Positions 20,901 through 30,228 of a stretch of DNA of 64,000 nt are shown in pieces. This stretch comes from Mycobacterium sp. MYCO198283 (lineage in GTDB: Bacteria; Actinomycetota; Actinomycetes; Mycobacteriales; Mycobacteriaceae), in NCBI RefSeq assembly GCF_021213805.1, contig NZ_JAJQJI010000001.1, forward strand, positions 627,944 to 691,943, written 5' to 3'. Positions within the stretch are counted from its first letter, which is position 1. Every line of letters starts with the position of its first letter. A program made the position numbers and the translations under genes. The notes below the pieces were generated by a model. That model was not told the DNA's origin and did no database searches. It worked only from the letters and a program-made list of their open reading frames with translations.

Positions 20901-21296
20901 ATGGCGACCGTCTTCACCAAGATCATCAACGGCGAGCTTCCCGGCCGCTTCGTGCACACCGACGACGAGTTCGTCGCGTTCCTGACGATCGCGCCCGTGA
21001 CGCAGGGGCACACGCTCATCGTGCCGCGCGCCGAGATCGACCAGTGGCAGGACGTCGATCCGGACGTCTTCGGTCGCCTGATGGCGTTGTCGCAGCGGAT
21101 CGGGCAGGCCGTGATGCGCGCCTTCGACGCACCGCGCTCCGGGCTGTTGATCGCCGGGCTCGAGGTGCCGCACCTGCACGTGCACGTGTTCCCCGCCTAC
21201 TCGATGGGCAACTTCGACATCTCCGGCGCCGACCCCAACCCGACGCCGGAGTCCCTCGACGAGGCGCAGGCGAAGATCAAGGCCGCCCTCGCCTGA
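20901..21296 (+). CDS. HIT-family nucleotide-binding hydrolase (Rv0759c-like)
   Basis: A 131-residue histidine-triad protein. The triad HLHVHVFP lies near residue 95, and [16 protein letters not shown] at the N-terminus is typical of the HIT family. Such proteins hydrolyse nucleoside phosphoramidates or related adducts. ATG 20901 is chosen because the HIT fold starts there; upstream in-frame starts would add about 24 basic residues. M. tuberculosis Rv0759c holds the equivalent position. Confidence 0.92.
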   Translation: MATVFTKIINGELPGRFVHTDDEFVAFLTIAPVTQGHTLIVPRAEIDQWQDVDPDVFGRLMALSQRIGQAVMRAFDAPRSGLLIAGLEVPHLHVHVFPAYSMGNFDISGADPNPTPESLDEAQAKIKAALA

Positions 21297-21317
21297 CTCC
21301 CGACTCTCCCGATGTTC

Positions 21318-21379
21318 CGCGAGCGTGCGTGTCTGTACGGCGACACGCCGCGGGGGCGTACACCGAGCGCACGCTCGGG
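21318..21379. repeat. REP-like intergenic palindromic element
   Basis: About 62 bases between the HIT gene and the decapeptide-repeat gene. The outer arms CGAGCGTGCG (21320-21329) and CGCACGCTCG (21368-21377) are a perfect 10-base inverted repeat. Inside are TGTACGGCG / CGTACA and GTGTC / GACAC pairings, allowing a branched hairpin. It could be a bidirectional terminator or mRNA stabiliser. It resembles, from memory, dispersed repeats seen in other mycobacterial genomes. Confidence 0.65.
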
Positions 21380-21438
21380 GCCGACGAGCTCGCTCGCCGG
21401 TCGTCCGCGGCGGATGTGACGCGGCATACACTCGAACG

Positions 21439-22170
21439 ATGGACGTCGGCAGGAGCCTGCTCGCACTCGCCACAGCGCCGATCCGGATCACGGTCGCGGT
21501 CGCCGACACCGGGCTGGAGATCGCGTCCGGTGCCATCGAGCTGACGCGCCGCTCGCTCGGCGACGCCGGCCGGCAGGCACCGCCGTCGATGGCGCACCTG
21601 CTCGGCCTCGACACCACCATCGCGCGGGCCAACCGCATCGCCGGACTCATCGACGACGACGCGCCGCTGGGCCGGGCACTGGCGCCCGACGGTCCGATCG
21701 ACCGGCTGATGCGCCCCGGCGGGCTCGTCGACCAATTGACCGCTCCGAACGGTCCGCTGGACCGGCTGACCGCCCCGGGCGGCCCACTGGAGCGGGCCCT
21801 GGCGCCCGGCGGGCTCCTCGACCAGCTGCTCGACGAGGACGGGCTCTTGGAGCGGTTGCTCGCCGAGGACGGCCTGGCCGACCGGCTGCTGGCCGAGGGC
21901 GGGCTCGTCGACAAGCTCACCGCCAAGAACGGCCCGCTCGATCAGCTCGCCAACGTCGCGGAGACGCTCAACCGGCTGGCGCCCAACCTGCAGGCGCTGG
22001 CCCCCACCGTCGACGCCCTGCACGACGCCGTCGACGGGCTGACAAGCGTCGTCAACCCGCTGAGCAACATCGCCGACCGCATCCCGCTGCGGCCGCGGCG
22101 CAGCCGCTACGCCCCGCGTCCCGTGCGGTCCGAGCGCATCATCGCCGCCAGCGAGGACGACGAGCTCTGA
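21439..22170 (+). CDS. Decapeptide-repeat protein of unknown function
   Basis: A 243-residue protein. Residues 1-65 are a helical head (MDVGRSLLALATAPIRITVA). Residues about 71-180 are nine to eleven consecutive ten-residue units of form x-A-P/E-G/D/N-G-P/L-L/V-D/E-R/Q-L. After that comes a helical stretch with LAPTVDALHDAVDGLTSVV and a basic, disordered tail ending in SEDDEL. No signal peptide, no Cys. A decad with fixed Gly and Leu suggests a regular helical or solenoid array, possibly lying on a membrane. The position beside tRNA-Thr and the HIT gene suggests Rv0756c (similar length), but this is from memory and unsure. No function is assigned. Confidence 0.8.
   Translation: MDVGRSLLALATAPIRITVAVADTGLEIASGAIELTRRSLGDAGRQAPPSMAHLLGLDTTIARANRIAGLIDDDAPLGRALAPDGPIDRLMRPGGLVDQLTAPNGPLDRLTAPGGPLERALAPGGLLDQLLDEDGLLERLLAEDGLADRLLAEGGLVDKLTAKNGPLDQLANVAETLNRLAPNLQALAPTVDALHDAVDGLTSVVNPLSNIADRIPLRPRRSRYAPRPVRSERIIAASEDDEL
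21679..21948 (+). repeat. Nine tandem 30-base units encoding decapeptides
   Basis: Codons 81-170 of the repeat protein fall into nine units of exactly ten residues, each with Gly at position 5 and Leu (once Ala) at position 10, for example TAPNGPLDRL, TAPGGPLERA and LAPGGLLDQL. At DNA level the units are only partly conserved, so the repeat is old and selected at protein level. Confidence 0.88.
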
Positions 22171-22195
22171 CCCGTTAGGCTTGCTGCGACCCATT

Positions 22196-22267
22196 GCCTC
22201 CTTAGCTCAGTGGTAGAGCACTCGCCTTGTAAGCGAGCGGTCGTCAGTTCAATCCTGACAGGGGGCT
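22196..22267 (+). tRNA. tRNA-Thr (anticodon TGT)
   Basis: A 72-base cloverleaf. The acceptor stem GCCTCCT (22196-22202) pairs with AGGGGGC (22260-22266) with one G-T pair. The D arm is GCTC AGTGGTA GAGC, the anticodon arm CTCGC CTTGTAA GCGAG and the T arm GTCAG TTCAATC CTGAC. The anticodon is TGT, reading ACA and ACG threonine codons. The 3' CCA is not encoded. No integrase or repeat next to it suggests use as an attachment site. Confidence 0.95.
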
Positions 22268-22279
22268 CCGCCCTCGCGC

Positions 22280-22295
22280 CGCGGTTCACACCGCG
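22280..22295 (+). terminator. Hairpin downstream of tRNA-Thr
   Basis: CGCGGT and ACCGCG form a six-base stem with a four-base loop, 12 bases after the tRNA. There is no U-run, as is common for mycobacterial terminators, so it is a candidate only. Confidence 0.4.
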
Positions 22296-22348
22296 ATCAG
22301 CGCAGCCACGACGCACAATGAGCGAGACCCGCAGCGGAGGGAGACGTC

Positions 22349-22720
22349 GTGGCGCAAGCCGGATTCTGGGTGGCGTGGGGCATCCCGACGCTCGGCCGCG
22401 AACGGCAGGCGCTCGCCTTGCTGCAGGAGTCCCGCGACTATCTACGCGGCCTCGAGGACGCCGGCACGATCGAGAAGGCGAGCATCGCGGTACTGCGCCC
22501 GCAAAGCATCGAGCTCGGCGGTTTCATCCTCATCGAAGGCTCCGTCGCCCAGATCGACGCGCTGCGCCGCGACGCCGATTTCAGCAGCTGGCTCAATCGG
22601 GTGCAGCTGGTCGCCGGCAAAGTCGGCTTCGTCGACGCCTGGGTGAACGACGGGCTGGACGAGGCAATTGACCTCTACGACCGCGCACTGCGGCGCCTCG
22701 ACGGTAACGAAACCGGCTGA
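22349..22720 (+). CDS. Conserved hypothetical protein, 123 aa
   Basis: I do not recognise a named family. The size and the alternating beta/alpha pattern (FWVAWGIPT at the start, then GGFILIEGSVAQIDALRRD) look like a small dimeric alpha-beta barrel similar to YCII or EthD-type proteins. The GTG start is preceded by GGAGGGA at good spacing. It lies alone between tRNA-Thr and the DUF4185 gene. Confidence 0.7.
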   Translation: MAQAGFWVAWGIPTLGRERQALALLQESRDYLRGLEDAGTIEKASIAVLRPQSIELGGFILIEGSVAQIDALRRDADFSSWLNRVQLVAGKVGFVDAWVNDGLDEAIDLYDRALRRLDGNETG

Positions 22721-22737
22721 GCCGAGCGAAAGCCCTT

Positions 22738-22765
22738 GTGAAAGGTGAGCAATCTGAGCTTTCAC
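22738..22765 (+). terminator. Inverted repeat GTGAAAG / CTTTCAC after the 123-aa gene
   Basis: A perfect seven-base inverted repeat with a 14-base loop, 18 bases after the stop codon. No U-tract follows. It could be a weak terminator, or an operator for the DUF4185 gene that starts 75 bases on. Confidence 0.35.
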
Positions 22766-22840
22766 CTGCGCCTTCCGTTGCTCGTGCGTTTCAATGCACA
22801 TCGGGGAGGGTGAGGCACGCGCGACTCAAGGGGAACGGAC

Positions 22841-25045
22841 ATGGCAGCCGCAACGTATGTCGGACGGGTCGGCGGGCTGGCCGTCGCGTTGGGAGTCGGC
22901 ACCGCGATCGCCACCGGAGGCGCCGTCGCGTGGGCCGACGACGCCGGTTCGTCGGCCGCCAACACCTCGAGCGCGTCGAACGACACGAAAACCTCGAACG
23001 ACACCAAAACCTCGAACGACGTCAAGGACACGACGTCCGGCGGCAAGGACACGAACGCATCGGCGACCGGCGCCGACGCCAAGACGTCGGGTAGCACCGC
23101 GAACGCCGCATCGTCCGGGAGCACCGCCGACGACGCCGCCGAGAAGGCCGCCCGCGATCTCGCGAAGGAAGCCGCCGGCAGCGTCACGGCGGCCCCCACC
23201 ACCCCGGAACCCCCCACCGCCCCTGAACCGACCAAGACGGCGGAGCCGACCAGCACCCCGCAACCGACCAAGACACCGGAGCCGACCACCGCCCCGCCAC
23301 CAACCGGCACGCCGGAACCCGCCGCGGAACGCAAGCCCACGGCATCGAAGGCCACGGAGCCCGGCAAGGCGTCGGACCCGGCGCGCGTCACGATCGACCA
23401 GCGCACGGTCACCGTTCCCGACGCCGCCCAGACCCGCCGACTCGCTGATCCCGGCACACTCGACGCGCCGCAGACCGCCGCCATCGCGGTGTTCGGCAAC
23501 GTGCAGACGCTCGCCCAGGCATCGACGGCCGACCAGCGGACGGCCACCAGCCTCCAGCCCGCCGTGTCGCCGCCATCGCCGTTCAACCCGATCGCCGCCG
23601 TCACGACCGTGGTGAGCGGCGTGGTCGACTTCCTCACCGGCGCCGTGGCCAACGTGCTCGCCGGTACCAACCCGGCAGGTGGCGCGCAACCCACCCTGGC
23701 GTGGGCGCTGCTCGCGGCCGCGCGCCGCGAGATCGACCGGTTCCTCAGCCCGACGGTCGCCACCACCTCGACGGAGACCATGGCGCTCACGGCCGCCCAG
23801 AGCGGCAACTACCTCATGGCCGCGGCGGCCGCCGCACCGGTCTGGCCGGCCGCGGGTGCGGTGGTGAGCCCGTCGACGTCGGTGGTGAACTGGCTGACCG
23901 GCCCGAATTCGGCGCAGAACACTCTCACCCGGTGGGGGATCTCCGGCACCGACGTCGGCGTCATCTGGGACAACGGCATCGCCGACAATCCGCTGACACC
24001 GCAGAACGAACACCAGGTGCTCATCGCATTCGGCGACACCTTCGGCAACCGGCTGGCCCCCGACCAGCAGTGGCGCTGGAACACGCTGTTCCGCAGCCCC
24101 GACATGAACCTCGCGGACGGCATCTTCGTGCCCGACGGTGAGTTCGGCAACGGCAACTGGTTCGGCGGGTCGGCGCTGTGGGATGTGCCGCCCGGCTACC
24201 AGGGCACCTACCGCTGGTATTCGCGGCAGCTCCTGGGCCTGGACAAGCTGCCGCCGGGCTTCCCCAGCAGCATCACGATGATCCCGACCGCCGGCGTCGC
24301 CCTGCCCTCGACCGACCCCCGCGCCGTCGGCGGCACCGCGCAGTACATGAACTTCATGGCGGTCTCGCAGTGGGGCCAGTCCGGTTCGTGGACCACCGCG
24401 TACAGCGCGGTCGCCAGGTCGTTCAACAACGGTGAAGACTGGGAAATCGTCCCGTCCACCGTCCGCTACAACCAGCCGTGGACGGGCAACCAGAACTTCC
24501 AGCAGGCCGCCTACGTCCGCCCCGGCGACGGCTACGTCTACATGTACGGCACGCCGAACGGCCGGCAGGGCGCCGCCTACCTCGCGCGGGTGCAGGAGAA
24601 GGACTTCCTCGACCTCACCAAGTACGACTACTACAGCAAGGGCACCACCGGCTGGTTCGGCAGCACGCCCGCGGGCTGGTACCGCAACAACCCCGGTGCG
24701 GCGACGCCGGTGTTCGGTGCACCCGAGCAGGGCGCCTGCGGGGCGTCCAACCCCGGTGTGAACGTCAGCGAGATGAGCGTGCAGTACAACAGGTACCTCA
24801 AGAAATACGTGGTGCTGTACGGCGATTCGGCCAACAACATCGTGATGCGGACCTCCGACACTCCGCAGGGCACCTGGTCGGCGGCCAAGGTGTTGATGAC
24901 GCAGCAGACCGGTGGCATCTACGCGCCGATGATGCACCCGTGGTCGCCGTCCACCCTGAACACCGGCACCGACCTGTATTGGAACCTTTCGGTGTGGAAC
25001 GACTACAACGTGCTGCTGATGAAGACCGACCTCACCAAGGTCTGA
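22841..25045 (+). CDS. Secreted DUF4185-domain protein with Thr/Pro-rich linker
   Basis: A 734-residue exported protein. A signal peptide covers about residues 1-32 (GGLAVALGVGTAIATGGAVA, then WADD). Residues 33 to about 180 are low complexity: Ser/Thr/Asn/Asp-rich with NDTKTS repeats, then Pro/Thr/Glu-rich (PTKTPEPTTAP), probably a cell-wall spacer. The C-terminal half, from about residue 350, is a DUF4185-like domain, a predicted beta-propeller relative of glycosidases, with LIAFGDTFGN and many Trp/Tyr residues. A likely surface or extracellular glycan-active or glycan-binding protein; catalysis is not shown. A second secreted gene follows after 4 bases. Confidence 0.85.
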   Translation: MAAATYVGRVGGLAVALGVGTAIATGGAVAWADDAGSSAANTSSASNDTKTSNDTKTSNDVKDTTSGGKDTNASATGADAKTSGSTANAASSGSTADDAAEKAARDLAKEAAGSVTAAPTTPEPPTAPEPTKTAEPTSTPQPTKTPEPTTAPPPTGTPEPAAERKPTASKATEPGKASDPARVTIDQRTVTVPDAAQTRRLADPGTLDAPQTAAIAVFGNVQTLAQASTADQRTATSLQPAVSPPSPFNPIAAVTTVVSGVVDFLTGAVANVLAGTNPAGGAQPTLAWALLAAARREIDRFLSPTVATTSTETMALTAAQSGNYLMAAAAAAPVWPAAGAVVSPSTSVVNWLTGPNSAQNTLTRWGISGTDVGVIWDNGIADNPLTPQNEHQVLIAFGDTFGNRLAPDQQWRWNTLFRSPDMNLADGIFVPDGEFGNGNWFGGSALWDVPPGYQGTYRWYSRQLLGLDKLPPGFPSSITMIPTAGVALPSTDPRAVGGTAQYMNFMAVSQWGQSGSWTTAYSAVARSFNNGEDWEIVPSTVRYNQPWTGNQNFQQAAYVRPGDGYVYMYGTPNGRQGAAYLARVQEKDFLDLTKYDYYSKGTTGWFGSTPAGWYRNNPGAATPVFGAPEQGACGASNPGVNVSEMSVQYNRYLKKYVVLYGDSANNIVMRTSDTPQGTWSAAKVLMTQQTGGIYAPMMHPWSPSTLNTGTDLYWNLSVWNDYNVLLMKTDLTKV
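22976..23020 (+). repeat. 18-base tandem repeat encoding NDTKTS
   Basis: Two nearly identical 18-base units (one base different) followed by half a unit, inside the low-complexity part of the DUF4185 gene. The repeat keeps the frame, so copy number could vary without breaking the protein. Confidence 0.8.
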
Positions 25046-25049
25046 CGCC

Positions 25050-25532
25050 ATGCGCCGCTGGGGCGCGGCGGTCGCCCTCACCCTGCTCGCAGCCACACCC
25101 GCCGGCGTGGCGCGCGCCGAACCGGTTGCGCCCCAGCCCGGATCGCCGTGCGCGGCGGAGCAAACCGGTGCGCTCACCTGGGTGCCCGACGACCGCGTGC
25201 CGCTGGAATGCAACGGTGTCTGGCAGGAGTCGACGGCGGCCTATCCGGTCAGTGACCGCTGGCTCTCCTACGGGCCTGCGCTCAAGCTCTACGGCGAGGG
25301 CCGTCGCGTCGCCAGCGTCGCCTCGGGCTCGTGGACCGGCACGCCGACCAACCCTGCGAGCCGCTGCCGCGCCGAGCAGTACGCGGTGGTCTATGGGACG
25401 CCCACCGTGGGGCCGCCGCTGGTCTCCGAGGGCGCTGTCGGGCAACCGCTCGCCGTCACGATCGTTCCGCTGCTGTTCACGGTCAGCTTCAGCGGCGAAT
25501 GCCTCTGGGTGAAGGACGCCGGAAACCGCTAG
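25050..25532 (+). CDS. Small secreted protein, 160 aa
   Basis: Signal peptide at residues 1-23 (RRWGAAVALTLLAATPAGVARAEP). The mature part has four Cys (SPCAAEQ, LECNGVW, SRCRAEQ, GECLWVK), probably forming two disulfides, and many Trp and Pro. No named domain is recognised; size and Cys spacing resemble small secreted mycobacterial proteins. It starts four bases after the DUF4185 gene and is very probably co-transcribed and functionally linked. Its stop overlaps the convergent SDR stop. Confidence 0.78.
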   Translation: MRRWGAAVALTLLAATPAGVARAEPVAPQPGSPCAAEQTGALTWVPDDRVPLECNGVWQESTAAYPVSDRWLSYGPALKLYGEGRRVASVASGSWTGTPTNPASRCRAEQYAVVYGTPTVGPPLVSEGAVGQPLAVTIVPLLFTVSFSGECLWVKDAGNR

Positions 25533-26362
25533 GAGCTGACCACGCCCCGCAACGCGTCGGCACCGAAGACCGGCTCGAGCATGGCGGAGATGTCGGGCCC
25601 ACGCCGCAGACCGTGGCCGCCGTCGACGTTGATCGTCTGCCCGGTGATCCACGACGCCGCGTCACTGAGCAGGAATACCGCCAGGTTGGCGATGTCGGTG
25701 ACCTCGCCGGGCCGCGGCAGCGGCGTGCACGCCGCGTAGTCGCCGCTGATCTCGGGCGACTCGAGTACCGGCGCCACCATGTCGGTCTTCGTCAGGCCCG
25801 GCCGGATGCTGTTGACGCGCACCCAGCTCGGGCCGAGCTCGTCGGCGGCCAGCTTCACCAGATGGTCGAGCGCCGCCTTGGCGACGCCGTAGGCGCCGAA
25901 CCAGCGGTGGGTGTTGCTCGACGCGATCGACGAGATCGCCACGATGGAGCCGCCGCCGCCGCGCACCATCTCCCGCCCGGCGTGCTTGAGCACGTACATG
26001 CTGCCGTTGATGTTGAGATCGACGGTCTGGCGCCACAATTCGGAGTCCATCTGGGTGATGGGCCCGATGGTGGTGGCGCCGCCCGCGGAGTGCACCACGC
26101 CGTGCAACCGGCCGTGCCAGGCGGCGGCCGCGTCGACCGCGCGGCTCACCTCGTCCTCACGGGTGACGTCGGCCGGCTCGTAGCGCACCGAACCGGGTCC
26201 TCGGGCGGTGAGCTCGTCGACCGCCGCCGCGAGCTTGTCGGCGTTGCGGCCGACAAGCATCGCGCGCCCGCCCGCTTCGACGATCGCGGCGGCCGCCGCC
26301 TTGCCGATACCGCTGCCTCCGCCGGTGACCAGATACGTCCGGTCCGTCAACGACACCTGCAC
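25529..26362 (-). CDS. Short-chain dehydrogenase/reductase
   Basis: A 277-residue classical SDR. VTGGGSGIGKAAA (about 12-24), HSAGG near 91, the catalytic Ser in AISSIASS near 143 and YGVAK (about 155-159) are present, with the C-terminal GQTINVDGGHGLRRG typical of acyl or steroid dehydrogenases. A 14-base palindrome matching the KstR consensus lies 25 bases upstream of the start, so it may be part of lipid or steroid metabolism. It follows a crotonase gene on the same strand by about 66 bases. Confidence 0.9.
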   Translation of the reverse strand: MQVSLTDRTYLVTGGGSGIGKAAAAAIVEAGGRAMLVGRNADKLAAAVDELTARGPGSVRYEPADVTREDEVSRAVDAAAAWHGRLHGVVHSAGGATTIGPITQMDSELWRQTVDLNINGSMYVLKHAGREMVRGGGGSIVAISSIASSNTHRWFGAYGVAKAALDHLVKLAADELGPSWVRVNSIRPGLTKTDMVAPVLESPEISGDYAACTPLPRPGEVTDIANLAVFLLSDAASWITGQTINVDGGHGLRRGPDISAMLEPVFGADALRGVVSS

Positions 26363-26384
26363 GCCGACTCCTTCGTCGTCGAAA

Positions 26385-26402
26385 ACTGCAACACGTTGCA
26401 GT
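26385..26402. promoter_or_regulatory. 18-base palindrome upstream of an SDR, KstR-like consensus
   Basis: ACTGCAAC-AC-GTTGCAGT is a perfect inverted repeat with 8-base arms and a 2-base centre. Its core (26387-26400) fits TNNAACNNGTTNNA, the KstR consensus, but has TGC where the other sites here have TAG or TGT. It may be a weak KstR site or the operator of another TetR regulator. It lies between a crotonase stop and the SDR start on the same strand. Confidence 0.6.
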
Positions 26403-26428
26403 ATCGAACCACGGCCGGGGTGGCGCCG

Positions 26429-27331
26429 CTAGGGCGCGTCCTTCTGCGCGGGCCGGGTCGGCGGCGCGCTGCGCCAGTCGGGCACGTCGGGCGGCTGCCC
26501 TATTGGAAAACCGTTCTCGTTCTTGGCGGCCCAGTGCGCGTGGCCGAGTTCGTGGATGTGGAAGCCGTGCTTGAGCGCTTCGGTGAAACCCATCGAGTCG
26601 GCCGCGGCGTTCACCGAGTCCTTCACCAGCATCGCCGCCATCGTCGGCACGGCGGCGATGCGCCGGGCGAACTCCAGCGTCTTGTCGGTCAGCTCGTCGG
26701 CCGCGAACACCTTGGACACCATGCCCAGCCGGTGCGCCTCGTCGGCGTCGATCGAGTCACCGGTGAGCAGCAGCTCCTTGGCCTTGCGGGGTCCGAACTC
26801 CCAGGGGTGAGCGAAGTATTCGACCCCGGGCATGCCGAGCCGCACCGCGACGACGTCGCTGAACTTCGCGTTGTCGGCGGCGACGATGAGATCGCACGAC
26901 CAGATCAGCATCAGCGCCGCGGCGATCGCGTTGCCCTGCACCTGCGCGATGGTGATCTTCCGCAGGTCCCGCCAGCGGCGGGTGTTGTCGAAGTAGTAGT
27001 GCCACTCCTGGTGGTAAAGCAGCTCGACCATGCCGTCGCGGGTGGCGCCGTTCATCCGGAAGCTGGGGTGCTGGTTCGGGCCGGGCGTGCGCTCGGCGAG
27101 CTGCGCCTCCGAACCGAGGTCGTGGCCCGCGGAGAAGTTCTTGCCGCGCGCGGCGAGGATCACCACGCGGACGGTGTCGTCGGACTCGGCACGCCCGAAC
27201 GCCTCGTCGAGCTGCACCAGCATGCCCCGGTTCTGGGCGTTGTGCGCCTCCGGGCGGTTCAGCCAAATCCGGGCGATGGTGCCGTCGTCGAGGGTCTCGT
27301 AGGTGACGAACTCGGGTTGTGGGCTGGTCAT
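26429..27331 (-). CDS. Enoyl-CoA hydratase/isomerase family protein
   Basis: A 300-residue crotonase, longer than the usual 260. The oxyanion-hole region FSAGHDLGS lies near residue 67 and a second motif GNAIAAALMLIWSCDL near 131. The C-terminal half is helical with a His-rich end. It should act on an acyl-CoA, by hydration or isomerisation; the substrate is unknown. ATG 27331 is chosen because AGGTGG precedes it at correct spacing and crotonases start near this point; in-frame extensions upstream enter the divergent promoter region. It diverges from the small gene before otsA across 122 bases. Confidence 0.87.
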   Translation of the reverse strand: MTSPQPEFVTYETLDDGTIARIWLNRPEAHNAQNRGMLVQLDEAFGRAESDDTVRVVILAARGKNFSAGHDLGSEAQLAERTPGPNQHPSFRMNGATRDGMVELLYHQEWHYYFDNTRRWRDLRKITIAQVQGNAIAAALMLIWSCDLIVAADNAKFSDVVAVRLGMPGVEYFAHPWEFGPRKAKELLLTGDSIDADEAHRLGMVSKVFAADELTDKTLEFARRIAAVPTMAAMLVKDSVNAAADSMGFTEALKHGFHIHELGHAHWAAKNENGFPIGQPPDVPDWRSAPPTRPAQKDAP

Positions 27332-27441
27332 GCGCCACCTGCCTTCGTCGCAGTGGTCGATAGGTCCGGAAAGCACTTTACGACTGCGGGGCATAATGTC
27401 ACGCCCGGCCCCATCGCCCGCAGCGGGTTGGCCGCGTCGCT

Positions 27442-27447
27442 TAGAGT
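27442..27447 (+). promoter_or_regulatory. TANNNT -10 box giving a leaderless start for the small gene and otsA
   Basis: TAGAGT lies six bases before the ATG at 27454, the spacing expected if transcription starts at the A of the ATG. No Shine-Dalgarno sequence precedes the ATG, consistent with a leaderless mRNA, common in mycobacteria. No clear -35 is visible. Confidence 0.45.
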
Positions 27448-27453
27448 TGTGAC

Positions 27454-27618
27454 ATGCCCGCCACCTCAGATCCCGCCGCCGAGATCGGCGACGTCGAGCC
27501 ATTGGCCGACAGCACCGCGCGACAGGCGCGTCGCGTGGTCGCCACCTATGCCACCGACGCCGACGAGTGCCGGATGTTCCTGTCGATGCTCGGCATTGGA
27601 CCAAAGCACGAGGCGTAG
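27454..27618 (+). CDS. Small conserved protein, 54 aa (Rv3489-like)
   Basis: A short gene directly before otsA: its TAG is followed at once by the otsA ATG. The N-terminal half is acidic and probably disordered; the C-terminal half contains DADECRMFLSMLGI, a short amphipathic segment. M. tuberculosis Rv3489, also 54 residues and upstream of otsA, is the probable counterpart (recalled). Function unknown. The tight coupling suggests a role with, or translational control of, trehalose synthesis. Confidence 0.82.
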   Translation: MPATSDPAAEIGDVEPLADSTARQARRVVATYATDADECRMFLSMLGIGPKHEA

Positions 27619-29050
<1,432 letters not shown>

Positions 29051-29067
<17 letters not shown>

Positions 29068-29548
29068 AGTTCACCAGCCACTTGCCGTCGACCCGCTTGA
29101 CGTCCACGCGCACGCGGCTGCCCTGGAACACCGGCTCGGTGGCGCCCTTCGCCGTCACCGTCCGCGTGAGGTAGACGAGCACCGACGCCGAGTTGCGGGT
29201 CGCGTCCATCACGCCGTAGCCGGTCACGTTGATCTGGCTGTTGACCTGCCGCTGCCGTGCCTCCGGGATCACGTCCCGGTCCGCCTGCGCCCGGAACGCG
29301 CGCCGGTATTCGGGGGTGAGCAGCGGCTCCGCTTCGGTCAGGCTGCGTTCGATGGTCTGGAAGTCGAAGCCCAGCACCGCCGGCACGGCCCGCGCCGCGA
29401 TGGGACCCACCTCGTCGCGCGTCGCCTGCGCACCCACCAGTTCCTCGCGCTCCCAGAACAGGTAGCCGCTGACGGCGCCGGCGGCGACGATCGCCGCCAC
29501 CAGCAGCGAGCTGAGGACGACGGTGACGGCGCGCATCCTGCGCGTCAT
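29051..29548 (-). CDS. mas4B: Mce-associated membrane protein Mas4B (Rv3492c-like)
   Basis: A 165-residue protein with one N-terminal transmembrane helix (about 8-30, [22 protein letters not shown]) and an outside domain with the NTF2-like pattern seen in Mce-associated proteins ([16 protein letters not shown], then [16 protein letters not shown]). It is the last gene of the mce4 operon. Such proteins stabilise the Mce transporter in the envelope. Its ATG overlaps the mas4A stop (ATGA), and its end overlaps otsA by 17 bases. Confidence 0.9.
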
Positions 29549-30228
29549 CAATTGCCGCCTTCCGGATACGTGATGTCGTTGAGCGTCATCTTGCCGTCGT
29601 CGTCCTCGTGGACGGTCACCCGCAGCTTGTAGAACTGCGTCGGCTTGTTGATGCCGTCGATGTCGGTGACCGTCACCCGCATGGACACCAGCACCGACGC
29701 GTTGTTGCTGACGGGGTCGATGCCTTCTAGCGCCGCGCCGTTGACGATGGCCTCGGACTTGGCGTTGGTGTCGCGGAACAGCGACTTGAGACCGTCGAGG
29801 TTGCCCGGCTGGCTCAGCTGGTCGCGAAGCGGCCCGCTGGTGTTCGCGTACCACTGGTCGACACCGGAGTCGATGTTGTCCTGGGTGTAGCTGAACATGC
29901 TGATCAGCAGGGAGGTGGCGGTGTCGACGAAGCGCTGTTCCCGCTCGGCCCGCGCCTCGGCGTGCCGGATCTGCACACCGAGCGCGACGATCGCGGCGAT
30001 CAGCGCGGCGGCCAACACCGCCGCGAAGGCGCCCGCCGCGTTGGCGACGAGCTTGCGGTGCGCCGGCCGGCGCGGCGGCGGGCCGGCCGCGGACTTCCGC
30101 TTACCCGCCCCGCCCGTCGGCGCCTTGACGCGGACGGTGGCGGTCTCGGGCGCAGCGGTGCCGGCCGGACCGGCGGCGCGGGACGCACGGCGGCGCGTCG
30201 TGGGACGGGATTCCAGATCAGCAGTCAT
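29548..30228 (-). CDS. mas4A: Mce-associated membrane protein Mas4A (Rv3493c-like)
   Basis: A 226-residue protein: a basic, Pro/Ala-rich cytosolic N-terminus (about 1-60), one transmembrane helix (about 62-84, AGAFAAVLAAALIAAIVALG) and a periplasmic domain resembling Mas4B (ISMFSYTQDNIDSGVDQW, then NNASVLVSMRVTV). It belongs to the Mce4 complex. ATG 30228 is chosen because it overlaps the mce4F stop; a further start upstream would lie inside mce4F. Confidence 0.9.
   Translation of the reverse strand: MTADLESRPTTRRRASRAAGPAGTAAPETATVRVKAPTGGAGKRKSAAGPPPRRPAHRKLVANAAGAFAAVLAAALIAAIVALGVQIRHAEARAEREQRFVDTATSLLISMFSYTQDNIDSGVDQWYANTSGPLRDQLSQPGNLDGLKSLFRDTNAKSEAIVNGAALEGIDPVSNNASVLVSMRVTVTDIDGINKPTQFYKLRVTVHEDDDGKMTLNDITYPEGGN

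Noticed and set aside
22196..22267. tRNA-Thr as an integration site for a mobile element
   Set aside because: No integrase, no second copy of the tRNA 3' end and no change in gene type nearby.
22976..23020. Short repeats as a CRISPR array
   Set aside because: Directly adjacent 18-base units with no spacers, in frame within a secreted protein.
22826..25213. 795-aa open frame on the minus strand over the DUF4185 gene
   Set aside because: Antisense shadow with no recognisable domain; the opposite frame has a signal peptide and the DUF4185 domain.
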